Positions 8,497-16,645 of a stretch of DNA of 52,939 nucleotides are shown in pieces. The position numbers and the translations under genes are program-made. Every line of letters begins with the position of its first letter. Within the stretch, counting starts at the first letter, position 1. The DNA is from Paracoccaceae bacterium (GTDB lineage: Bacteria > Pseudomonadota > Alphaproteobacteria > Rhodobacterales > Rhodobacteraceae): assembly GCA_013214575.1 (NCBI GenBank), contig JABSSD010000190.1, positions 1 through 52,939 of the forward strand. The letters run 5' to 3'. Under the pieces are notes generated by a model. It was given only the letters and a program-made list of their open reading frames with translations, was not told where the DNA came from and made no database searches.

Positions 8497-9236
8497 GTAA
8501 ATGCCAGATCACCCGCCCGGTGGTGGACCTGCTGCACCAGCCGGACGGAGCGCGTCAGCGGCAGCTGATCTGGGGCGAACAGGTCACCGTTGAGGGTAAA
8601 CAAGGCGGCTGGGCGCAGATTGTGGCGGCCAAGGATGGCTATACCGGCTATGTGCCCAGCGCCGCATTGGCGGCGGCGGTCCCGACTACCCATTGGGTCA
8701 GCGCGGTGGCGACCCATGTTTACACGCGGCCGGATTTCAAATCCCCGGACCTGCACAGCCTGAGTTTTGGCAGCCGGGTACAGCTACTATCACAGGGCGA
8801 GCGGTTCGCCGAAACCCCGGATGGATTCATCCCCACCCCCCATCTGTCACCCCTTGAGGTGAATCTGACTGACCCGGTTGCGGTGGCCGAGCTGTTTCTG
8901 GGCACCCCCTACCTGTGGGGCGGCAACAGCCGATTGGGGATTGATTGCTCGGGGTTGGTGCAGGCCTGCCTGCTGGCCTGCGGCCTGCCCTGCCCCGGCG
9001 ACAGTGGCCCGCAAGAGCGGGCCTTGGGCAATTATGCCTCGCCCAATGGGGGCAGCTATCGGCGCGGCGATCTGTTGTTCTGGAAAGGCCATGTCGCGCT
9101 GGTGCGCGACAGTGAGACGCTGATCCATGCCAATGCGTTTCATATGGCGGTGGCGCTGGAGCCGTTACAGCCCGCTATCGACAGAATTCTGGCACAGGGT
9201 GACGGCGCGGTGACGGCGCATAAACGACTGATTTAA
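8493..9236 (+). CDS. NlpC/P60 family hydrolase with N-terminal SH3-like domains
   Basis: 247 residues. Residues 1-120 look like two bacterial SH3-type beta modules. Residues 130-245 are an NlpC/P60 cysteine peptidase: GTPYLWGG leads to the nucleophile C152 in IDCSGL, and H200 in GHVALV is the catalytic histidine. The layout matches gamma-D-glutamyl-diamino-acid endopeptidases of the dipeptidyl-peptidase VI type. There is no signal peptide, so it probably acts in the cytosol on imported or recycled muropeptides, with the M17 peptidase overlapping upstream finishing the job. An inverted repeat follows the gene at 9276-9347. Confidence 0.9.
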   Translation: MSKCQITRPVVDLLHQPDGARQRQLIWGEQVTVEGKQGGWAQIVAAKDGYTGYVPSAALAAAVPTTHWVSAVATHVYTRPDFKSPDLHSLSFGSRVQLLSQGERFAETPDGFIPTPHLSPLEVNLTDPVAVAELFLGTPYLWGGNSRLGIDCSGLVQACLLACGLPCPGDSGPQERALGNYASPNGGSYRRGDLLFWKGHVALVRDSETLIHANAFHMAVALEPLQPAIDRILAQGDGAVTAHKRLI

Positions 9237-9561
9237 ACAGGCCCGCCACGACAGCGTTTTGTCAGGCCGATGAACATGAGTATTTTCAGCAAAAAGAAAC
9301 GCTTAAGGAAGGTGTATTTCCCAATTCTTTTTGCCTGAAATACTCATTCTGCACCCGTGAAACAGAATTCTTTGGTGCGGTTGGGAATCACACGACAACT
9401 CGGCGGGCTATTTTGCCGCTTGGATCAACTGGCGTTGCAGGCCAGAATGACCGGTTTCAACACCGGCCCGCGTGTCAGCCTCCGACCGTCCGCGCTGACC
9501 ACTGAAAACACTGCCAGGTCGCGGCCCGCTGGGCCCGGCAAGACGGTGCCGGGAGAGCTAA
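9237..9561. other. 325-bp gene-free spacer between convergent NlpC/P60 and ArsR genes
   Basis: The spacer holds the 23-bp inverted-repeat pair described separately and a GC-rich tract that runs into the 3' end of the ArsR gene. A 238-codon plus-strand open frame starting at 9357 covers much of it, but it continues antisense through the regulator gene and reads as low-complexity proline/arginine-rich sequence, so I treat it as a shadow. Confidence 0.6.
9276..9347. repeat. Inverted pair of repeat A (GAGTATTT...AAAAAGAA)
   Basis: The left arm 9276-9298 and right arm 9325-9347 are near-perfect reverse complements, each reading ATGAGTATTT then a few variable bases then GCAAAAAGAA in its own direction. 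The 26-bp loop is unrelated. Single copies of the same motif occur elsewhere in the window. Lying between convergent genes, the folded pair could serve as a bidirectional terminator; a clean U tract is lacking. Confidence 0.8.
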
Positions 9562-10251
9562 TTATCCAGCGGCCACATCGGCGCGGCGGAGATCCAGGAT
9601 CTGATCAAACGCTGCCCGCCCCGGCGCCGTCAGCAACAGCCCGCGTTTATGGGCTTGGCGCCGCAACCAGCCCGCATCCATCCCATGGCTCAGGAGTTGC
9701 CGCCCCAGTGCTCCCGCCACATGCGGCTGGCGTTCGGTCCAGTCCAGACAGGGCCGGACAAAGGCTTGTCGCCCCACCCGGTCCGGCAATGTCACCCCGA
9801 GCGCGCGCCATAAGTCGGACGGCGCGGCGCGATAGCCGCCGTTGTCCTCTACCAGCATGCCGCGGGCCAGGAACGCCTTGGTCAAAGCCACCGCCAATGG
9901 TCCGGCCAGATGATCATAGCAGCTGCGCACCGTGGCCAGGGCACCCGCTTTGCGCTGCTGGTTGCGGTAGAGACTGTCAGCTGGCGCAATCGCCGCCAAT
10001 TGCTCCAGTGCCTGGGCGACCTCGGGGCTGGCCAGCCGGTGATAGACGCAGCGGCCGCTTTTCTCTGCGGTGACCAGCCCGGCGTTTTGCAACATCCGCA
10101 GATGTGCGGTGGCGGTCTGAGGGGTGATGCCGGCGGCGCTGGCCAGCTCTTTGTTGGTATAGGCGCGCCCCTCCATCAGCTCGCAGAGCATGCGGGTGCG
10201 GCTGGCGTCGCTGATGGCCTGGCCCAGAATATCAAAACGAGGTGTTGTCAT
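9562..10251 (-). CDS. ArsR-family winged-helix regulator with a C-terminal extension
   Basis: 229 residues. The first ~95 residues are an ArsR/SmtB-type winged helix (NKELASAAGITPQTATAHL as recognition region, then the wing with SGRCVYHRL). The remaining ~130 residues exceed the usual ArsR length of about 100 and form a mostly helical extension with GGYRAAPSDLW and a WTERQPHVAGALG block, perhaps a ligand domain. The pair of cysteines typical of metal-sensing ArsR proteins is not evident, so a metal sensor is not indicated. It is transcribed alone, 64 bp upstream of the imuB 3' end on the same strand; target unknown. Confidence 0.85.
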   Translation of the reverse strand: MTTPRFDILGQAISDASRTRMLCELMEGRAYTNKELASAAGITPQTATAHLRMLQNAGLVTAEKSGRCVYHRLASPEVAQALEQLAAIAPADSLYRNQQRKAGALATVRSCYDHLAGPLAVALTKAFLARGMLVEDNGGYRAAPSDLWRALGVTLPDRVGRQAFVRPCLDWTERQPHVAGALGRQLLSHGMDAGWLRRQAHKRGLLLTAPGRAAFDQILDLRRADVAAG

Positions 10252-10315
10252 GGCGCCAGCTTAACCCGGGGCGGGCTGCAACCCTATCAAAAACCCTTCG
10301 CCCGGCGGCGAAATG

Positions 10316-11995
10316 TCAGGCAAAACTGCCCTGACAGAACCAGCCCGGCGACAGCCCGCCGCCATGGGCGTAGAACAGCCACAGCCGCGCCCCGGATGAG
10401 GTCACCACCACCCAATAGTCCCGCACACCATTGCGCCAGTTGGGATCATCCAGCCACCATTCCGGGGCGATCCGTTCGGGGCCCTGTGCCTGGGCCAGCT
10501 GCCAGTCCTGGCCGCGCCAGCGAAACTGACCCGACAACACCGGGCTGTCAGCGGCGCTGACCAGTTCGGGTTGCCACATCAGCAGTGGTCGTGGCTGCGG
10601 CGCGACAGGCCAGTGCGGCGCCGGTTCGGACCAGGCAGCCGCCAGCAGCTTGGCCGTCTTTTCCGGGATATGGGTGTCAACCGGATGGTAGCGGGTGATT
10701 GCTTCAAGCCCGACCCGTGCGCCCAGCCGGCCAATCAGATCCTCAAGCCCATTGCCGCCGTCGGCCCGCTGCTGTGCCGCAGCCCCAGCCTGCACATGCC
10801 CCGCCACTGTGCGCGCGTGGATCGGTTCCACCTGCAGCGCCTCGAGCCGCAGCATATCAATGCCATAACCCGCATCTATCTGGTCCAGCTTCATCTCCAG
10901 CAGCGGCCGAATGCGGGCCGGATCACGCAGCGGGCGGGCGAAGCCAACCACCACCACCTCAGCCGCCTGATCGGTGCGATGCGCCTCCAGGCGCAGGCTG
11001 CGCATCCCCTTGCCGCGCTCTTCGAGGTGGGCACAGAGGCGAGGCAACAGGCGATCGACCCCGGCCATCAGATCGTCAATCAGCCCTATGGGTTCGGGCA
11101 ATGTCAGCCGCACCGCAAAGTGATCCGGGGCGCGACCGGGCGAGACCGGTTCAGGGGCGCTGCCCATGGCCTGATCCAGCCGCATCACCAGCCCACGGCC
11201 AAAGCGGCGGGCCAGACTGGCGCGGGGCTGGTCCATGAGATCGCTGACGCGGCGCAGGCCCAGGCGGTTCAACTGGGCCACCATCGCGCCCTCCAGCCGC
11301 AGCGCCGCCACCGGCAGCGGCGCAAGCGCGCCATAAGTCTGACCCGCATCGGCAATCCGCGCCACCCCATGCGGCAAATCCACCATCTGCGGCGCCGCCC
11401 CGCCCCGGGTCCAGTGGCGCCGTTTGGCGCTGCCCTTGGGGCTGCGATTTTGCGCCTTGGCCCGGGTCGCGCGGGCCTCTTGCGAGATGGCATCCCCGGA
11501 GCGGTCCGAGCCCGCCTGCACCCCGGCATAGCGCGCCAGGGCCCAGGCCGCACCGAGACTGTCGGCCAGCCCCAGTTGCACCCCAAGCCCCATGTCGGTG
11601 CAGTCTTCTTCGACCTGGGCCAGCATCCCGGCCTCACCGCCAAACAGATGCGCGCAGCCGGTCAGATCAATCACCAACCCATCCGGCTCCTGTTCCGCCA
11701 CCCAGGGGCTGTATTTTCCCGCCCAGCGCCGCAGCGCCGTCAAAAAGACCCTTTCGGCCGGAGCGTTGCGACTGCGGGTCAGCAGATGCCCGCACATGGC
11801 GTAGGCGTCGCGTACCGGTTGCCCGACCCACAGGCCCTCGGACACAGCGGCACAATTTAACGCAGAAATAACCTGGGTATTGGATAGTTCCTCAACCACG
11901 GCCAGCGGCCCGGCAGTGCCAGCCTGTTTTGCCCGCATGAGACGTTCCGCGCCTAAGCGCGGAAACCAGAGCGACAGAATGCGACGATGAGACAT
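10316..11995 (-). CDS. imuB: ImuB-like Y-family DNA polymerase subunit
   Basis: 559 residues. The N-terminal 350 residues follow the Y-family polymerase fold, but the first motif reads SLWFPRLGAE where active polymerases carry metal-binding aspartates. That is typical of ImuB, the inactive clamp-binding partner of the error-prone polymerase DnaE2. The C-terminal part (from about 380) is the ImuB-specific extension. In many alphaproteobacteria imuA-imuB-dnaE2 form one SOS cassette; here imuB stands alone, no imuA lies next to it, and dnaE2 is at 35.3-38.3 kb. A GTTC-N7-GTTC site lies 71 bp upstream of the ATG. Family call firm; function inferred from the cassette paradigm. Confidence 0.9.
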   Translation of the reverse strand: MSHRRILSLWFPRLGAERLMRAKQAGTAGPLAVVEELSNTQVISALNCAAVSEGLWVGQPVRDAYAMCGHLLTRSRNAPAERVFLTALRRWAGKYSPWVAEQEPDGLVIDLTGCAHLFGGEAGMLAQVEEDCTDMGLGVQLGLADSLGAAWALARYAGVQAGSDRSGDAISQEARATRAKAQNRSPKGSAKRRHWTRGGAAPQMVDLPHGVARIADAGQTYGALAPLPVAALRLEGAMVAQLNRLGLRRVSDLMDQPRASLARRFGRGLVMRLDQAMGSAPEPVSPGRAPDHFAVRLTLPEPIGLIDDLMAGVDRLLPRLCAHLEERGKGMRSLRLEAHRTDQAAEVVVVGFARPLRDPARIRPLLEMKLDQIDAGYGIDMLRLEALQVEPIHARTVAGHVQAGAAAQQRADGGNGLEDLIGRLGARVGLEAITRYHPVDTHIPEKTAKLLAAAWSEPAPHWPVAPQPRPLLMWQPELVSAADSPVLSGQFRWRGQDWQLAQAQGPERIAPEWWLDDPNWRNGVRDYWVVVTSSGARLWLFYAHGGGLSPGWFCQGSFA

Positions 11996-12066
11996 GGCTG
12001 GGTATGTGCAGACGTTTGGCGCGGAGTGAGAGATATTGGGCTACCATCATAGGCAGGCTGATGCAT

Positions 12067-12081
12067 GTTCCCTTTTTGTTC
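12067..12081. promoter_or_regulatory. LexA-like SOS box between imuB and the cytochrome gene
   Basis: The sequence is GTTC (12067-12070), seven bases, GTTC (12078-12081), an exact match to the alphaproteobacterial LexA direct repeat. It lies 71 bp upstream of the imuB ATG and 48 bp upstream of the cytochrome c' GTG. imuB is the expected SOS target; an effect on the cytochrome gene cannot be excluded. Confidence 0.75.
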
Positions 12082-12129
12082 TATTTAATCGATTCGGTCA
12101 AGGGCACCGTTCAACCGAGGAGATCCCCT

Positions 12130-12654
12130 GTGAACCACAAACTGAGCCACAGACTGAGCCACCAACTGAGCCACCCAGTTTTCCGCCGGGTTTTCCACCT
12201 TCTGGCGCTGGTCATACTGGTCGGGTCACTTGCCCTGACAGCGCCAGCCCTGACCGCGCAAGCGCAAATCACCAACAAGAATGTGAAGAAACGTATCGCC
12301 CTGATGTTATCCGCCCAGGACGCCGTCGCCATTCTCGGCGATATGATGGCAGGGCGCATGGTGTTTAACGCCGCCAAAGCCCGCGCTGCACGGCGGCTAT
12401 TGGTCCAAACCAGCGGCAGAATTTCAAGGCGGTTCAGGACGCCGCACCAGGATCCGCTGTCCAACGCCCGCCCCGAGATCTGGAGCTACTGGACCGATTT
12501 CAGCGCTCAGGCAGAGATTTCAGAGCAAGCCGCCAGACAGCTCAGCGTCTTCTCCCTCAATGGGCTGCGTCGCAGCCTGCCCAACCTGTTGCACAGCTGT
12601 CTGAGTTGCCATCAGCGGTTTCGGGTCGAACCCAACGAATTCATTACCCATTAG
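12130..12654 (+). CDS. Cytochrome c' family protein
   Basis: 174 residues from GTG 12130, which follows a GAGGAG ribosome site at 12117-12122; the longer frame to 12004 would run through the SOS box and is rejected. Residues 1-40 form a signal peptide with an unusually long basic region, a hydrophobic core (LLALVILVGSLAL) and an AQA cleavage site. The mature part is a four-helix bundle ending in a C-terminal haem site C157-x-x-C160-H161, the arrangement of cytochromes c'. Such periplasmic proteins bind NO or carry electrons. The basic region is encoded by a 12-bp triple tandem repeat. Monocistronic, between divergent imuB and a convergent TetR gene. Confidence 0.85.
   Translation: MNHKLSHRLSHQLSHPVFRRVFHLLALVILVGSLALTAPALTAQAQITNKNVKKRIALMLSAQDAVAILGDMMAGRMVFNAAKARAARRLLVQTSGRISRRFRTPHQDPLSNARPEIWSYWTDFSAQAEISEQAARQLSVFSLNGLRRSLPNLLHSCLSCHQRFRVEPNEFITH
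12138..12173 (+). repeat. Three-unit 12-bp tandem repeat inside the cytochrome c' signal peptide
   Basis: ACTGAGCCAC recurs three times at a 12-bp period, encoding LSH three times in succession (KLSH, RLSH, QLSH). Units are nearly identical, so copy number could change by slippage in whole codons without breaking the frame. Confidence 0.85.
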
Positions 12655-12674
12655 GGCTGTGAACAAAGACCGCT

Positions 12675-13292
12675 TTAGACACCATACCGTGCCAGGAAGG
12701 TGTCCACCGCACCTTTGGTGACCCGCTCCCGATCTGCCTCGTTGAAATCCGTATCGATGTTGAACATCAGCCGCGGAAACAGATCCGCCTTGCACAGCTC
12801 GGCCAACTGGTCCGCCGCCAGATCGAAATCCTCAATTCTCAGCTCGCCCCGCGCCGTGGCCAGCTCCAGATACTCCCGGATCCGTGCCCGGATCACCATT
12901 GGGCCGCTTTCATAAAACTGACGCCCGAGATCGGGAAACCGTTCCGCCTCGGCAACGCAGATGCGGAACATCTTTTGCCCAAAATCAGACAAAATCACAT
13001 TCAGAATATGGCGCGCGGCCACCAGCAAAACCTGTTGCGGCGAACAGCTGGTCTCAATCAGGTCCACCGTAGCGCAGGCCTGGCGGTCACACTCATGCCG
13101 CGCCACCTCCATGAACAACAACCGTTTGTCGGGGAAATAGCTGTATAAAGTCGCCTTGGACACGCCAGCAGCACGGGCAATATCATCGACACTGGCGCCT
13201 TCGAACCCATCCGCCATAAACACGTCGCGTGCGCCTTCCAGCACCTGATCAAATTTGCGGCCGGTCCGCAGAATGGTGGCTGGCTGGTTCAT
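12675..13292 (-). CDS. TetR-family transcriptional regulator
   Basis: 205 residues from the ATG at 13292 (a TTG one codon earlier is also open). Residues 15-60 are a TetR helix-turn-helix: ASVDDIARAAGVSKATLYSYFPDK. The rest is a helical ligand-binding region that ends in an AefR-like C-terminal segment. It is divergent from mbfA across a 153-bp spacer containing an Irr-type box, so it could control its own promoter or mbfA, but no TetR palindrome was recognised. Ligand unknown. Confidence 0.9.
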   Translation of the reverse strand: MNQPATILRTGRKFDQVLEGARDVFMADGFEGASVDDIARAAGVSKATLYSYFPDKRLLFMEVARHECDRQACATVDLIETSCSPQQVLLVAARHILNVILSDFGQKMFRICVAEAERFPDLGRQFYESGPMVIRARIREYLELATARGELRIEDFDLAADQLAELCKADLFPRLMFNIDTDFNEADRERVTKGAVDTFLARYGV

Positions 13293-13415
13293 CAAGGCTC
13301 CTTTGGGGCGCAGGCCATAGTCCTGGCCATAGTCTTGGTCGTCAACTTAGCCCGGCAACGCCGCCTTCAACAACCACTCTCGTGCAGACTTGCAGCTTCT
13401 CCCGAAAATGATACT

Positions 13416-13432
13416 TCTAGAATCATTCTAAT
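13416..13432. promoter_or_regulatory. Iron control element (Irr box) upstream of mbfA
   Basis: The bases CTAGAATCATTCTAA (13417-13431) match the alphaproteobacterial iron control element TTAGAATNATTCTAA with one change at the left edge. It ends 14 bp before the mbfA ATG. Irr is a haem-responsive Fur-family regulator known to repress mbfA-type iron exporters under low iron in Rhizobiales; applying that here is inference, but motif and target gene agree. Confidence 0.82.
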
Positions 13433-13445
13433 ATTGAGGGTCGAT

Positions 13446-14420
13446 ATGCGATTTTTCTCACACCGAAAGCATTTTTCCGATCTGAGTGAGCAGGAAATCA
13501 TCGCCCTGGCCATCTCATCTGAGGAAGATGACGCCAGGATTTATCGCAGCTTTGCCGCGCGGTTACGGGGTGAGTTTCCGGCCTCTGCCACGGTGTTTGA
13601 CGGCATGGCCCGCGAAGAGGACCAGCACCGCGCCCTGTTGATCACCCTGCATCAGGATCGCTTTGGCGCCACCATTCCATTGATTCGCCGTGACCATGTG
13701 GCAGGGTTTTACGGCCGCCGTCCGGTCTGGCTGCAAGGCAGCCTGAGTCTGGAGCGGATGCGGGGCGAAGCCAAAGCGATGGAACGCAACGCCGAGCGAT
13801 TCTATCTGGCCGCCGCAGCCCGCAGCCAGGAGGCCGGTACCCGCAAACTGCTCGGGGATCTCGCGGCCGAAGAAGCCGGGCATCAGCTTGCCGCCGAGGG
13901 ATTGGGGCAGGCCCACCTGACCGAAGAGACCTTGGCCCGCGAAGACGATACCGCGCGGCGGCAATTCATCCTGACCTGGGTGCAGCCGGGATTGGCCGGG
14001 CTGATGGATGGCTCGGTGTCGACGCTGGCGCCGATCTTTGCCGTCGCCTTTGCCACCCAGGACACCTGGACCACCTTTCTGGTTGGCATCGCTGCCTCGG
14101 TTGGGGCCGGGATTTCGATGGGCTTCACCGAGGCCGCTTCGGATGATGGGGCATTGTCGGGACGCGGCTCTCCGTTCAAACGGGGCATTGCATCCGGGGT
14201 GATGACAACGGTCGGCGGCTTGGGTCACGCGCTGCCCTATTTGATCGCAGATTTCTGGACCGCCACCAGTCTGGCCATTGCGGTAGTCTTTGTGGAACTT
14301 TGGGCCATCGCCTGGATTCAGAACAGGTATATGGAGACCCCGTTCTGGCGCGCCGCCCTCCAGGTGGTACTGGGTGGCGCATTGGTTCTGGGGGTCGGGG
14401 TGTTGATCGGCAGTGGCTAG
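13446..14420 (+). CDS. mbfA: Ferritin-like membrane iron exporter
   Basis: 324 residues from ATG 13446, preceded by GAGGG; the frame open to 13335 would include the Irr box and is rejected. Residues 10-160 form an erythrin/ferritin-like four-helix di-iron domain with two E-x-x-H sites (AREEDQH with E58/H61, and AAEEAGH). From about 180 onward there are four to five membrane segments related to vacuolar iron transporters. MbfA proteins export iron from the cytosol and protect against iron-linked peroxide stress. The Irr box immediately upstream fits. Downstream is a repeat composite separating it from the AEC transporter. Confidence 0.93.
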   Translation: MRFFSHRKHFSDLSEQEIIALAISSEEDDARIYRSFAARLRGEFPASATVFDGMAREEDQHRALLITLHQDRFGATIPLIRRDHVAGFYGRRPVWLQGSLSLERMRGEAKAMERNAERFYLAAAARSQEAGTRKLLGDLAAEEAGHQLAAEGLGQAHLTEETLAREDDTARRQFILTWVQPGLAGLMDGSVSTLAPIFAVAFATQDTWTTFLVGIAASVGAGISMGFTEAASDDGALSGRGSPFKRGIASGVMTTVGGLGHALPYLIADFWTATSLAIAVVFVELWAIAWIQNRYMETPFWRAALQVVLGGALVLGVGVLIGSG

Positions 14421-14739
14421 GTCAGCAGAGCCAGAACGCTCCCGCGTTCACCAGTTGTGACCTTGGGCATGGCGCCGCGCATCCGGGGCCAGCCCCGGAC
14501 CCCGAGGTATTTTCGACAAGAAGAAATGAAGCCGCCAAGAGGTTCCGTGACACTACTGCGCGGGTGTTGAGAGACAGTGGCGACATTGACCCGCCATGCG
14601 AAAGCATGGCGCCGGGCCCAACGAGAGGAGCGTCTCCGCCAGGAGACCGACGACGGGCGGGAGCGACGAGAGCAAACAACCTTGATAGAGGGTCGAATTG
14701 ATCTATGCCTTTGCATCGCAGCGCGATAGCACTGGACCT
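14421..14739 (+). repeat. Composite intergenic repeat (A then B), copy 1
   Basis: The spacer between mbfA and the AEC gene is almost wholly repeat. It contains GGCGCCGCGCATCC, a CCGGGG-CCAG-CCCCGG dyad, repeat A (CGAGGTATTT...AAGAAGAAATG, 14503-14530), a 60-bp spacer, then repeat B (14592-14667). B is made of the hairpin CCATGC-GAAA-GCATGG, GGGCCCAACG, a GTCTCC/GGAGAC hairpin and GACGACGGGCGGGAG. The same ordered composite occurs in reverse at 21635-21812. Open frames crossing it are not credible genes. Confidence 0.8.
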
Positions 14740-15681
14740 ATGATAGACATCTTCTTTAGAACACTGCCCTTTTTTGCCATTATCGGTCTCGGATACGGGG
14801 CGGGGCGGACACGGTTTTTCAACGCCGAGGCGACCGCCTATCTGACCAAATTTGTATTCTATTTCGCACTGTCGGCGATGATTTTTCGATTTTCGGCCAA
14901 CCTGTCCTTTGCCGAAATTTTCGACCCAAGGCTGATCATTGGCTATCTGGCTGGAACCATGGCAGTCTATTTGCTGGTGACGCTGGTCGCCACCCTGCGG
15001 GGGTTGGATATGCAGACCGCGGCGGTTGAGGCGCAGTGCGGCGCCATTGGCAATGTTGGGTTTCTCGGCCTGCCGATGATGGTGATCCTGTTTGGAGAGG
15101 CCTCGATCGGGCCGATGATGCTGGTGCTCAGCGTCGATCTGGTGGTGTTTTCCTCGTTGATCGTGATCCTGATCAATGCCGGTCGCGGGTCTGGGCTTAC
15201 CGTGGCGACATTCAGGCTGGTGGCGGCGGGGCTGGTCAAGAACCCGATGATCGTCTCGATCTGTTGCGGGCTGAGCTGGTCAGCTCTGGCCTTGCCAATA
15301 CCTGCACCGGTAAATGAGTTCCTGACAATCCTCGGCGGCGCCGCCACTCCGGGGGCGCTGTTTGCCATCGGCGCGTCACTGGCAGCGGCATCCGCGGAGC
15401 GGGTGCAGATCGCGGTCTGGCTCAGCGTTGCCAAGCTGGTGGGTCACCCGCTATTGGTTGCGGTTGGCGTGTTATGGCTGTTGCCGCTGGAGCCTTATGC
15501 GGCCACCGTTGTGATCGCGGCTGCCGCCCTGCCGGTGGCGGGGAATGTCTATATGCTGGCGCAACACTATGGCGTAGCCCCACAGCGGGTCTCGGCAACG
15601 ATTCTGTTTTCCACCATGGCGTCGATCGTCACCGTGCCGCTGGTGATCTCCTGGGTTGCCGCCCTGGTGGCGCTACCCTGA
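14740..15681 (+). CDS. AEC (auxin efflux carrier) family transporter
   Basis: 313 residues from ATG 14740; the in-frame TTG at 14698 adds a poorly hydrophobic leader next to the repeat and is disfavoured. About ten hydrophobic segments run the length of the protein, with the AEC layout of two five-helix halves, the N-terminal one opening PFFAIIGLGYGAGR and a central GNVGFLGLPM segment. Members export or import small organic acids such as malate or malonate; substrate here unknown. It is monocistronic, between the repeat composite and fghA. Confidence 0.9.
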   Translation: MIDIFFRTLPFFAIIGLGYGAGRTRFFNAEATAYLTKFVFYFALSAMIFRFSANLSFAEIFDPRLIIGYLAGTMAVYLLVTLVATLRGLDMQTAAVEAQCGAIGNVGFLGLPMMVILFGEASIGPMMLVLSVDLVVFSSLIVILINAGRGSGLTVATFRLVAAGLVKNPMIVSICCGLSWSALALPIPAPVNEFLTILGGAATPGALFAIGASLAAASAERVQIAVWLSVAKLVGHPLLVAVGVLWLLPLEPYAATVVIAAAALPVAGNVYMLAQHYGVAPQRVSATILFSTMASIVTVPLVISWVAALVALP

Positions 15682-15808
15682 GACAGATCGGCGCGATTCG
15701 CCTTTATCCTTAGAAATCGCCGCAATTTCAGACGCGACATGCCCCCTTGCACTAGACCCGCTGCCCGCTGCCGGGTAGCGGTAAGGGGAGCAATCCAGGA
15801 GAATTTTT

Positions 15809-16642
15809 ATGGAAACCCTGTCGGAAAACAAAGCCTTTGGCGGCACTCAGGGTGTCTATCGGCACCCCAGCACCGCAACCCGTTGCGATATGAGTTTTGG
15901 CCTGTTCCTGCCCGAGGAAGCACGCGACGGTCCGGTACCGGTTTTATGGTATCTGTCGGGGCTGACCTGCACCCATGAAAACGCCATGTCCAAGGCCGGG
16001 GCGCAGGCCTGGGCCGCCGAGCAGGGCATCGCCCTGGTGTTTCCGGATACCAGCCCACGCGGCGAGGGGGTTGCCGATGACGAGACCTATGATCTGGGTC
16101 AGGGCGCCGGTTTTTACGTCAACGCCACCCAGGCCCCCTGGGCGCCTCATTTCAACATGTGGGATTACCTGGCCGAGGAGCTTCCCGCATTGCTGGGCGA
16201 AAAATTCTCCATTGATCTGAACCGTCAGGCGATCACCGGGCATTCGATGGGCGGCCACGGCGCGCTGACGCTGGCGATGGGGCTGCCGGGGCGGTTCCGC
16301 TCGGTGTCGGCCTTTGCGCCAATCTGCAACCCAAGTGCCAGCGACTGGGGCCGCAAGCAGCTCGCGGCCTATCTGGGCGAGGATGAGGCCGCTTGGGCCC
16401 GCCATGACGCCACCCTGATGATGCGTGAAACCGGGTTTAATGGCCCCATCCTGATCGACACTGGCACCACCGACCAATTCATCGACCTGTTGCAGCCCGA
16501 GGCCTTTGCCCAGGCGGTTGCAGAGCGGCGGCAAGAGGCGACGCTGCGGCTGCAGCCTGGCTATGACCACAGCTATTTCTTTGTCTCTACCTTCATCGAA
16601 GAACATATCGCTTTTCACGCTGACGCGCTTTATCGGGACTGA
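15809..16642 (+). CDS. fghA: S-formylglutathione hydrolase
   Basis: 277 residues, the usual esterase D length. An alpha/beta hydrolase with nucleophile S146 in GHSMGG, and probable D222 (TGTTDQF) and H254 (GYDHSYFF) completing the triad; the segment LSGLTCTHEN (about 49-58) is typical of the family. It hydrolyses S-formylglutathione to formate and glutathione, the second step of glutathione-dependent formaldehyde oxidation. The partner dehydrogenase is not in the window. The sthA start follows after 3 bp, so the two are co-transcribed; a GGAG site precedes the start. Confidence 0.95.
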   Translation: METLSENKAFGGTQGVYRHPSTATRCDMSFGLFLPEEARDGPVPVLWYLSGLTCTHENAMSKAGAQAWAAEQGIALVFPDTSPRGEGVADDETYDLGQGAGFYVNATQAPWAPHFNMWDYLAEELPALLGEKFSIDLNRQAITGHSMGGHGALTLAMGLPGRFRSVSAFAPICNPSASDWGRKQLAAYLGEDEAAWARHDATLMMRETGFNGPILIDTGTTDQFIDLLQPEAFAQAVAERRQEATLRLQPGYDHSYFFVSTFIEEHIAFHADALYRD

Positions 16643-16645
16643 TCC

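Noticed and set aside
9357-10073. 238-codon plus-strand open frame
   Set aside because: It runs antisense through most of the ArsR gene, is proline/arginine-rich and has no recognisable domain; a typical high-GC shadow.
14300-14701. Frames crossing the mbfA/AEC spacer
   Set aside because: They are made of repeat A/B sequence and translate to low-complexity Arg/Gly/Pro-rich peptides.
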